Positions 56,138 through 64,000 of a stretch of 64,000 nucleotides of DNA are shown here, in pieces. The position numbers and the translations under genes were made by a program. The first letter of the stretch is position 1. Each line of letters begins with the position of its first letter. The stretch covers positions 610,001 to 674,000 of the forward strand of contig JAKOGI010000024.1 in assembly GCA_029747015.1 (NCBI GenBank). Direction: 5' to 3'. A model generated the notes under the pieces. The model searched no databases. It was given only the letters and a program-made list of their open reading frames with translations, and was not told the origin of the DNA. This stretch comes from Carnegiea gigantea. Its lineage: Eukaryota > Streptophyta > Magnoliopsida > Caryophyllales > Cactaceae.

Positions 56138-58119
56138 GTAAACTTCCAAAATGGCTTCACATTAGAGGACCCAAGCCTTCTTTTTCATAATGTTATGTGA
56201 CAGCCTGACTTCCAAAAATTGCCGTTTCTCTTTCATCTGTTTAAGTTTTATTTGTAAGTTCTACTTTTGCCATCTCAGTTCTACTTTTGCCATCTCTTCG
56301 GCATGGAGATGGTATTCATACCGCCTGTACTTCATTTTTGGCAGGGAAGGCATCAACTTCTGCTTCTGGTTTAAGTTGGACGACGCTCAATCTTGGCTTA
56401 ACATTTTCAAATTAGGTCAACCCAATGGGTCAGGCAATTATTACCTTCGAGTAGTTATCTTTTAATTAGTTAATAGCTATGCAATCTTCGTGTATATAAC
56501 TATCATTTTACCTTATTAGATTAATAATATTGGCATCAGAGAAGACTTAATATGATAGAGATACCAGAGATACGATTATGACAACATAGTGATGATGAAG
56601 GCCTAAAAAAATTGATAAGAAGCTTATTGCTATATAGTGCTAAGAAATCCTAGCATTATATTTCTTACATTTGTGTCACATATTTTCTGCTGAGATAGAG
56701 GTAAAGAGCTATACATCGGAGATTTCCAAAAGGGAAGATTAAGTTTGTTGCCTATTATCAAGTTCGTGATATAAGAGAAGGGGAACTGGAGTAATTGTTT
56801 GCTGAGAGAGAGGGAGAGACAGAGAGGGAGAAGAGATGAAGAAGACAAACAAAACAGAAACAAAGGGGTTGGCCGTTCAAGCAATAGTTAATACATCACA
56901 TAACTATGATTCTAGGTGCGATGTCCCACTTGTACACCTTCCGCGAAGATGGGAAAGTCATTACAGGGCATCTTTTTCACTTTAGATCTATAATGGGATA
57001 ATGACAAATCTGAAGCTATATTGTTCTCTATCTGTACGTGTTCTGATTTGGTCAGCGGGCAACGTGTCCAAAACAGCCTCCTGTCTCAAATGTGCAGGGA
57101 GTAAGACTGCTTATATCTTATGTAACACCCCACCCCCAACACATACCGTAGATGTGACTTTGGGTTCATAGCTTGTGTCTTGGTTTGGTTTGTCCGCTGT
57201 CACGGACACAATGGTCAACCTAGAAGAGGTCTGATTTTGACTTACTAATTTCGTACTTGTTCAAGCCTGGTGTTTTAGGCTGTTAAATGTACAATGAAAA
57301 TGTAACTTGGTTGCAAGTATCCTCTGCCTAGACAGATTCATGTTTTCTTTTCCGAGACCCTGATGCCGATGTGTCCTATTTTCTAATATTCTTAATTTCT
57401 ACGTGTTCTGTGGTACAAGTTTTTCTAGATTTCTGGATGTTCTTACTGATTTGTATATATTTCGACATTCATATATGTCTTATCTTGTCCTCTACAAATT
57501 TCAAATGCTTATGTTATTTTGGACATTTGTTTTCACAGGTTTCTATAGACTCTAACAGATTTCCATTAATTCTAACTTATTTTGTTTTATACCTATGTCT
57601 AATAAAAAACAAAATGTACAGACCCCCCCCCCAAGAAAAAGAGAAATCAAAAAATATATTAATGGGACACTAGGGGGTGACATCCATATGCAAAAGGCAC
57701 AAGTACGAAACTCATCATGCCCTTAAGTTCTCATGCATAATTTTATCTACTAAATCTGAAAGTGACAAAATTTACAGATTCTTAAAAGGTGAAACAAACA
57801 TGCGGAAAGGATTTTGTAAGCGTATTCCTGAGAGAGGGGGTATATTGCATATCAAATCAATTGTAGATTCTTGTCTGAGTGAGCTCAGGGACATGCTGGA
57901 GGATATAGCTTTGGTTCGGTATCTTCAGTATGCTTCTTGCAGATCAGAAGACTAAAACTTTCCCTGGTTAATTGTTCGGTAAACTTTGGCTACTGTCATT
58001 GGTGTTCTTTGATGTTGTTCATCATCCTTGACCACAATGTCATGACTTCCGATTTCTAGTTAAGTTCGAATGGTTTGGTATAGCTTCATTAAGATTACAT
58101 GTTCTTGTTGACCTCACAG
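56138..58119 (+). other. Intron 7 of oligopeptidase pseudogene
   Basis: Includes a 20-bp tandem pair AGTTCTACTTTTGCCATCTC (56257-56296), a TGTAACACCCC sequence at 57120 resembling the start of some gypsy LTRs, a C10-type run near 57625 and an unassigned 92-codon frame (57677-57955). No element boundary could be established. Confidence 0.45.
56257..56296. repeat. 20-bp direct tandem duplication
   Basis: AGTTCTACTTTTGCCATCTC twice in direct succession. Confidence 0.9.
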
Positions 58120-58241
58120 ATTTGGAAGACCTTAATAATTTTGGCAAGCGGCAATGTGCCACTGAGGGTGACAACTTGACCCACTGGCATATCAGTTTTT
58201 GGAGTGAAAGGCTTCGCGAGTCCAAGTATGACATAAATGAG
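58120..58241 (+). pseudogene. Oligopeptidase pseudogene exon 8
   Basis: LEDLNNFGKRQCATEGDNLT, HWHISFWSERLRESKYDINE. It matches the family block LTHWDITFWSERLRESKYDINE with no stop. Acceptor CACAG, donor GTCATT. Confidence 0.9.
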
Positions 58242-58608
58242 GTCATTTTTGCTCTCAGTCCTGCCTCCTCTTTCATGTGTCAGTAGAGTGGATATTCTCA
58301 TATCTTGTGCTGTAGTTCGCATTCGATGTGATGTTGATGTTGAGCGCTCTTCTCTTTATTCTTGGTCTTCAGTGTGAGGGACTAGAATATTACTTGGCAC
58401 CAAGCGTTCAGGTTTTACTGTTTCTGCAGATCAGCTTTTGCAGTCCTCTTTTAGATTGATTCGTTTGTTCTAAAAAGCATCTTTGTGCGAAGCCTTAGCA
58501 TGCTCTCAAGTTCAGCTAGTTGCAATACTGTTTTGTATCACTGTGTAATGATCTGAATGGAAAAATTAATCCCTTTGCGACCTTCCAAGTCATTTATTCT
58601 ATAATGAA

Positions 58609-58680
58609 GGATTCCTGTTATAAAGACAATGTTTATATCTAAGTGGATTCCTGTTATAAAGACAATGGTTATGTAGGTCC
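58609..58680. repeat. Tandem duplication, 36-bp period
   Basis: GGATTCCTGTTATAAAGACA occurs at 58609 and 58645. Confidence 0.88.
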
Positions 58681-58745
58681 ACAGACTTTTATGAATTGAA
58701 AGGGATAAGAAAGTTGCTTATTGTTCCAATTTTGCATTTGTGTAG

Positions 58746-58853
58746 GAGGAGCTATGTCCATACTTTTCGTTGTTGACGGTTATGGATGGCTTATTTTCCT
58801 TGGCGAAGAAGCTATTTGGAATCGCGGTTGAGCATGCTCGCGGTGTAGCTCCC
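58746..58853 (+). pseudogene. Oligopeptidase pseudogene exon 9 with mutated donor
   Basis: EELCPYFSLLTVMDGLFSLA, KKLFGIAVEHARGVAP. It matches the family block EELRPYFSLPKVMDGLFSLAK. The expected donor GTAAG directly after it reads ATAAG (58854-58858), which should prevent normal splicing. Confidence 0.85.
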
Positions 58854-58931
58854 ATAAGATTTAGCTTGATTGCACCCACACTCAAGTCAAGCAAATGGTT
58901 TGCTTTTATGATATTTTTGCAATTTCTTTAG

Positions 58932-59177
58932 GTGTGGAACAACGATGTTAGATTCAGTGTTGTAAAGGATTCTTCTGAGGCTCCTATTGCATAGTTCTAC
59001 TTTGATCCATACTCTGGTCTATCTGAAAAACGAGGTGGCGCATGAATGGATGAGGTGGTCTTTCACAGTTGTGTATTGTCATGTGATGGTGCCTCCACGA
59101 GGTTGCCTGTTGCTCATATGGTTTGCAATCAGACACCACCTGTTGGAGACAAGCCGAGCCTTATGATATTCCGTGAA
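58932..59177 (+). pseudogene. Oligopeptidase pseudogene exon 10
   Basis: VWNNDVRFSVVKDSS, a TAG in place of Tyr before FYFDPYSGLSEKRGGA, a TGA in place of Trp before MDEVV, then [20 protein letters not shown] and FRE. Acceptor TTTAG, donor GTAAGT. Confidence 0.9.
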
Positions 59178-59993
59178 GTAAGTGATAGCTGGACTATCTA
59201 GCTTTTGTTCTTCATCTGTCACCTAGTCACGTCTATGAATTTTCACTGCTTACTAATTTACTAACAGTGTGAAGTAATGAAATCAATGTCATGATTCGTG
59301 ACCACAATGTGGTTAATTGGTGGCAAATATGTTTAAAGTCCTTTTACACTCCAAAATGACTCTAGAAAACAAAGATTCAACTCTCATGTTTCAACTTTAG
59401 AACAGTATGAAAACTTCTACAAAGGAACATCTTGGGCGTTCTGCATGCATAAATTATTTTGTATTTAAGTAACTAGAAGGCTCTGTATGCTGCTGTTTCA
59501 AATTTAGTGAACAGGTGAAGTAAAGTGGAAAAGCTGAGAGATCATTAGTTCAAACCACTTGCTGTGGCCTCTGAATGATTCAGATCAGGCTTGGCATATT
59601 TGGTTGAAAAATGGGGCTCGATGTGGTTGCTGTCTTTAATTTCTCGTGTATGAAATGTGGACCACTGCTAAAGTTTAGATGTTGGACCTGTTGTCATTGG
59701 ACACAGGCAGATAGATCTATAATCAATTAATCACAACTGAAATCTAGTATCTATACTATTTATCTCTATTATGGTTTCTGGAACGAATTTGTGTGTTTTT
59801 TTAATTCCCAAGCTCAGGCATTAAATTAACTTGCCATTACTGGTTGGAACAATGTTATCCTCATGTATTCGTGGCCCCAGACATTTTGCATTGGACAACA
59901 TCATTTCTCATGAGAAAATTGGCTCGAAGGTGTTGCTCTTGTATAGAGATGCAAGATTTGGAGAATTGCGCTGTTGATGTTAATTTTCACTAG

Positions 59994-60139
59994 GTTGAGG
60001 CAGTCTTCCATGAATTTGGTCATGCCCTTCAGCATGTGCTCACCACACAGGATGAGGGCCTTGTGGCTGGTATTCGAGGGATAGAGTGGGATGCTGTTTA
60101 GCTTCCTTCTCAGTTCATGGAGAATTGGCGTTACCATAG
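59994..60139 (+). pseudogene. Oligopeptidase pseudogene exon 11 with HEFGH zinc motif
   Basis: [20 protein letters not shown] and [15 protein letters not shown], a TAG in place of Glu, then LPSQFMENWRYHR. The HEFGH zinc-binding and catalytic motif of gluzincin peptidases is intact. Donor GTGATA. Confidence 0.92.
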
Positions 60140-60217
60140 GTGATACTTATGGACAAAAGCCAGTAGCTGTTGGTGTTCAAATCATGACTTATAATTGCTC
60201 AATGTGGGTTACTACAG

Positions 60218-60331
60218 AGACACTTCAATGAGTATTGCCAAACAATATGAAACTGGACAGACTCTCCCCGAAGCTGTTAATGAGAAACTTCTAGCTGCTA
60301 GGACTTTCCGTGCTGGTCCTTAAGCCGCTAG
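60218..60331 (+). pseudogene. Oligopeptidase pseudogene exon 12
   Basis: TSMSIAKQYETGQTLPEAVN then EKLLAARTFRAG, ending in TAA. It matches the block SIAKHYETGETLPEEVYKKLLAARTFRAGS. The 3' splice boundary is approximate. Confidence 0.88.
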
Positions 60332-60389
60332 GTTGGTATTGATTTTACCCTTTGCTAGGGTTTTCCCTGAAGGCTATTTATTTAGAGTA

Positions 60390-60520
60390 ACAACAACCAC
60401 CTCTCAGAATAGGTCCCATCTGCGCGGGGTCTGGGGAGATTCAGATGTAAGCGGCTTTACCTTTGAGGGTATCAGTACCCATAGCGAGGCCGATTCCAAT
60501 AGACCTACTTCAAGTATGAT
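60390..60520 (-). repeat. RTE-LINE 3' end / Au-SINE-like fragment
   Basis: The minus strand reads GGTCTATTGGAATCGGCCTC, then AAGCCGCTTACATCTGAATC, CCCCAGACCCCGCGCAGATG and a GGTGGTTGTTGTT tail. It is the best-preserved of three such fragments in the window. Confidence 0.72.
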
Positions 60521-60684
60521 TCAATTCTTGAAGGGACCTACTTCAAATATGATGCGTAATCCTGTAACTTGATTATTTTTGTGTTGCTCCGCTGTGTTTC
60601 TGTTTGTCACTCTCTCTTGGCCTCCTTATTTCTGTGATCACTTTTACTAATGGAGTTTCCCCTATCCAATGTTATATCTCATCA

Positions 60685-60925
60685 CTTGTGTAGAGTAGGA
60701 GAAAACCCATGAAAATGTTGAACTATATATATTAAATGACTTAGGATTAATATATTTAGGGAGTTGGCCCTTTTGTCCGACAAAGTTTACATTTTTTTTT
60801 TAAATGACTTGTGCACAGTAGGAGAATCGCCATGAAAATGTCAAATTATATGTATTAAATGACTCAGGGCTATTACATTTAGGGATATGGCCCTTTCGTC
60901 CCACTAAGGTTTTTTTCCTTTTTTT
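60685..60925. repeat. Tandem duplication, 123-bp period
   Basis: CTTGTGTAGAGTAGGAG...CATGAAAATG...ATTTAGGG...GGCCCTTT-GTCC occurs at 60685 and again at 60808, with scattered substitutions. Confidence 0.85.
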
Positions 60926-62432
60926 AAATTTTTTACAAATTCACCCTTTTGTTTCAGTTGAGTCTTTCATAAATGCGAATCTATGTGAGTATTACACGAG
61001 CTTTTGATGTAGACATTGTAATGCTTATTTGAGCATTTTGATTTAGGGCCTTACCTACTGTTTGTCTCTCACTTGGAGCACTGTCATGCACAATTGCTCG
61101 CCCATAATGCATCTTTTGGGCCTAAAGTGGTTGGGTGTGTAGCTTATTTTGCTACCATTTGTGTATTGTGAATGATTTGTCCTCTTGAATTGTGTTTGGG
61201 AGTCATCTATCCTATCCAAATTGTATTATATATCTGTCAAGTACATGTCGGTGAAATATGTATCCCTACCTATTTGCATCAGTATGAAGTGGGCGCCATC
61301 TCATGGAAAACAACCAGCGCCATTTTCAGAATCCAAGCTTCCCCTTTCGAGCATGGTTCTATTCACAAAAAATCCCCTCTTTACGAAAGCTTCATAGAAG
61401 GAAGTAGAAAGAAGTTGAATCGGAAATTAAAGGTGGGTTAGTCACCTAGTGACATCCTAAATCCAAGCTAAAATAACCTTCTATGCATTGTTTCTGCAGT
61501 GAAAATGATAGGACAAAATTTCCCCAATGTGGTTCTTTTAGTTCGATGTGATAAAGTTGTAATCCAATGAAAATGGTTTGATATTCACAATGGGAACGTT
61601 GAAAGTAGGTTTTGTAGCGATCATTTGCATTTCGACTGTAATTACACCGCATGGAATGATACTTAGCTAGCTAGACCCAAATAATCCTGATTCCTAATAA
61701 CCCTTTTTTCATATGCCTTCAGTGTCATAATCCCTACTTACCTCTCACTGGAGCTCCCTGCCCAGACTGCCGTCTCTGTCTCACCCCACACCTCTTTTGC
61801 CCTTAGCATTTCTTCCAACCCTTCTTCAAATCGTTGACTTTCTCTCTAAGTTGTGATTATTACTTTTGCATATTTATAGGTTAGACAATGATGCAATCAA
61901 ATTTTTTTTTTCCCCATGATGTATCTGGCACTACCTGTATGTTCACTGATGAGGTAGTAAAATCTTTTTAGGTTTTGCTGTTTCATATTTGTGCAGAAGT
62001 ATGTTGCATCTAGATACTGAATTGTGCTAACAATTCCAGAATCCTGGGTTTGATCAGGCTTCTGTAGCCATTGCATCATGGATTATATCCGTCTCTGTCT
62101 GAACCAATATAGTATGATATCGCCTTGATTTGGTTCTATGGTTGCATGAGCATTACACATTATTTACTTGTTATTTAATTCATTCTTGCATGCTCTACTG
62201 CTTGTTGATTTCGTCTCTCTCCAACCCTTTCCTCTCAGGCCCCGGGGCTGGGGATATGATGATGCTTTTTCATGGTGGCACCCTCATGGAGAAAAGACTT
62301 GGTAAGGAGAGATCAAGGGGAGGGAACGCACAGTCTGAAGTGTGATCCTTCTAGTGAGAGACAGGCATGTGCGATTGATGCATAATAGGATGTAATTTGT
62401 CAAGGCTTGATGGCCCCCCCCCCCTCCTGCAG

Positions 62433-62592
62433 CTAAAATTCGCTAGTCTTGATTTGGAGTTGCATACGCGGTATATACCTGGAGAGTCAGAATCCATTTA
62501 CGATGTTGATCAAAGGATTAGCAAGCGGACATAAATTATTCCTCCATTGCCTGAGGACTGCTTCCTTTGCAGTTTCAGCCATAGATTTGCAG
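62433..62592 (+). pseudogene. Oligopeptidase pseudogene exon 13
   Basis: LKFASLDLELHTRYIPGESE, SIYDVDQRISKRT, a TAA stop, IIPPLPEDCFLCSFSHRFAG. It matches the family stretch VDLELHTKYVPGGPESIYDVDQRVS...PLPEDRFLCSFSHIFAGG. Acceptor CTGCAG. Confidence 0.9.
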
Positions 62593-62705
62593 GTTCTATT
62601 CGAGTCGCTCATTACTCGCTGTGGGACGTTGAATGTGTGCTTGTTCGCATAAACTATTTACCTCTTCTGTTTTTTCTTTTTTTTTGGGGGGGGGGGGATT
62701 GGCAG

Positions 62706-62775
62706 GTGGATATGCGACTGGATACTACGATTGCAAGGTTCTTCGCTCATTCCCCTTCCCAAACCGCTGCATATG
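62706..62775 (+). pseudogene. Oligopeptidase pseudogene exon 14 (last one seen)
   Basis: GGYATGYYDCK follows an acceptor GGCAG, matching [21 protein letters not shown]. The next residues have lost three codons and then diverge. The terminal 80 or so residues of the family are not seen further on. Confidence 0.75.
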
Positions 62776-62830
62776 GTGTGTGTTATTCCATAGTTAGTTA
62801 GGGTGTCATTGTTTTATGTTCATCAATTTT

Positions 62831-62940
62831 CAGGCTTATATTGATGATCGTGTTCTGTTAAACTTTAAGCTATGTTTAGGCTTGAGCTAATATTGATGGT
62901 CGCATTCTGTTTAACTTTCAGCTATGTTCAGGCTTGATTT
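62831..62940. repeat. Imperfect tandem duplication of about 50 bp
   Basis: AGGCTT...ATATTGATG-TCG...TTCTGTT-AACTTT-AGCTATGTT occurs twice, followed by a third AGGCTTGA. Confidence 0.7.
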
Positions 62941-63165
62941 GACAAAGACACTCTTATAGATTGGACCTTCGAGATCCCATTTGATATCGGTTGACAGCCT
63001 GACGCTGACCTTTCCATTCACCTCTGACCTTCATCACCCCTTGCAGGCTAAATTATGTTTAGGTTTACATATTAAAAAATCTATAAGGATTTGGAGAGAG
63101 TGGTGTCACAACAAGTCTATTAGATGGACATTAAAGCTCTTTCTTTATATAGTGGACGTAGGAAG

Positions 63166-63788
63166 CAAGGGCAGAGTAACGTTGGGGCAAGAGGGGTCAA
63201 TTGACTCTCCAGTTTTTTGGGAAAAAAAATTAAACGTGGGATATTTTTGTAGATAAGAAAAATAGATATATATTAATTAGTTCATAAGCATAGAACATAA
63301 GTGTGCATAGGAGGGTGGTGGCTACCTCTTGCTCCGTGTGGGAGGTTCCTGGTTCAACTCTTCGTTCCGCCTTTTCTGTAGTTTTTTTTTTGAAAGTGCC
63401 CTTTAATTTTCCCATTTTTTGTTTCAAAATTTTCGTAGGTAACTCCCAATAATTCTCAATTTTTGTTTTTAGTTTTGTTATTTTATAAATAATTATGTTT
63501 ATTTTACTAATTTTAGTTAAATTCATTTTAAATAATTGATTAACTTAGTGAATTACTCATGATTCATGAATTGAAAAATGAGAATTTTTGCCTAATTGTC
63601 TTCTTGGTTAAAGATTTAAAGTTGCGCTAATTTTGTTTGCAATTGCTTGTTTTTGTTTAGTTTACTAATTGTTATTGAATTTGTGTTGAATAAGTGATTA
63701 ATTTAGATATTTACCCATCAAGTAAAAATTTATGTTATGTGTACTATTAATTTCGCTCCCCTTGCTTTGAATTCTGGTTCCGCCCCTG
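63166..63788. mobile_element. Non-autonomous hAT element
   Basis: The left end CAAGGGCAGAG and the right end (reverse complement CAGGGGCGGAA) form imperfect inverted repeats of the CAGGGGCGGA hAT type. Subterminal GGGGCAAGAGGGG and GCAAGGGGAGC pair likewise. A perfect 8-bp target duplication GTAGGAAG flanks it (63158-63165, 63789-63796). The interior is AT-rich and non-coding. Confidence 0.85.
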
Positions 63789-63826
63789 GTAGGAAGGATT
63801 ATAGTAAGTGTTCTGCTTTTCAGATT

Positions 63827-63935
63827 CCAACCGGAAAATGGGTCAATTTAGTTTGTCTGCTCTGGAACAAAAATTGGCAAACGTCAATGCTTCAACACTT
63901 GAAGACCTCGGGTTAATCAATCATTCAATCCCTTG
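63827..63935 (+). other. Coding-like segment after a splice acceptor, family unknown
   Basis: TTTTCAG is followed by a frame with MGQFSLSALEQKLANVNAST and LEDLGLINHSIP. It could be an exon of the next gene. It does not match the oligopeptidase C-terminus. No family recognised. Confidence 0.25.
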
Positions 63936-64000
63936 ACTGACCTTTTAGTCTTACATGAGGCTTCTCTAGATGTTTTGATTTCTTTAGGTATGGGAGCTGG

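Larger units (their letters stand above)
60332..62432 (+). other. Intron 12 of oligopeptidase pseudogene
   Basis: Contains a LINE/SINE 3' fragment (about 60.4 kb) and a 123-bp tandem duplication. Remaining sequence shows no recognised feature apart from a C-rich run just before the next acceptor. Confidence 0.5.
30198..62775 (+). pseudogene. M3-family oligopeptidase A (organellar TOP/OOP type), 32-kb pseudogene
   Basis: At least fourteen exon remnants, in order and on one strand, translate to the plant zinc oligopeptidase A family (thimet-type M3 peptidase that degrades targeting peptides and other short peptides in chloroplasts and mitochondria or in the cytosol). A Ser-rich start resembles an organellar transit peptide. 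The zinc motif HEFGH is kept (exon 11). Stops (for example TAG in exons 2, 6, 10, 11; TGA in exon 10), one-base deletions (exons 2, 5) and a mutated splice donor (exon 9) make it non-functional. The last part of the protein, after the GGYA-GYY motif, is not found. Introns host an Athila element, a LINE with nested LTR element, a copia element and MITEs. Confidence 0.85.

Noticed and set aside
57120..57260. Start of a gypsy LTR (TGTAACACCCC)
   Set aside because: No second LTR, primer site or coding region could be linked to it.
57677..57955. 92-codon frame in intron 7 as an extra oligopeptidase exon
   Set aside because: It matches no part of the family between exons 7 and 8, which join directly in the protein.
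63300..63370. tRNA-derived SINE or tRNA gene (GGTTCAACTC box-B-like word)
   Set aside because: No A box at the right distance and no cloverleaf; the word lies inside the hAT element.
1..64000. CRISPR arrays, operons, bacterial-type signals, rRNA or tRNA genes
   Set aside because: The direct repeats are transposon- or slippage-derived, genes are plant-like with introns, and no RNA-gene structure was found.

Overview
This is nuclear DNA of a flowering plant, probably a eudicot. It is AT-rich, its genes have GT-AG introns, and it is packed with plant transposon families (PIF/Harbinger, FAR1-type MULE, hAT and Tourist-like MITEs, Ty1/copia, Ty3/gypsy Athila, RTE-type LINE) plus an endogenous caulimovirid. 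I found no intact host gene. Nearly every coding stretch is a decayed element ORF or a decayed host gene. The species is not determinable from the sequence alone.

Left part (1-23.4 kb). A CGGGT-rich hAT MITE (446-778) has a perfect 8-bp target duplication. A LINE ORF1 relic (DUF4283 plus zinc knuckle, about 1.7-2.9 kb) follows. Next is a complete but dead PIF/Harbinger element (3003-8497), with transition-diverged terminal repeats, TAA target duplications, a Myb/SANT ORF1 and a DDE transposase whose first Asp is His. A Tourist-like MITE lies at 9437-9869. About 13.1-22.8 kb looks like one large Mutator-like element carrying a decayed FAR1-type transposase (+) and a convergent Ulp1-type cysteine protease gene (-). 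A MITE sits inside the latter.

Middle (23.4-30 kb). A minus-strand endogenous pararetrovirus reads, from its tRNA-Met primer site, coiled-coil region, coat protein with zinc knuckle, movement protein, protease, RT, RNase H. This order resembles cavemoviruses and solendoviruses. It is broken by many stops and frameshifts.

Right part (30.2-62.8 kb). One host gene, an M3-family organellar oligopeptidase A (TOP/OOP type), can be followed exon by exon for 32 kb and is a pseudogene. Its introns were inflated by a copia-type LTR fragment (30.6 kb), a young 10.5-kb Athila element with TSD CAAAA and about 1% LTR divergence (34062-44602), an RTE-type LINE (about 45.0-48.7 kb) that contains a nested 2-kb non-autonomous LTR element (46337-48314, TSD GAAAG), a MITE (49.8 kb) and a copia element (50206-55109, TSD ATTGA). 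The small nested LTR element carries an RRM domain of polypyrimidine-tract-binding-protein type, which I regard as the most unusual cargo in the window. A small hAT element (63166-63788, TSD GTAGGAAG) closes the window.

All family assignments come from reading translations against remembered family signatures. No database search was run.
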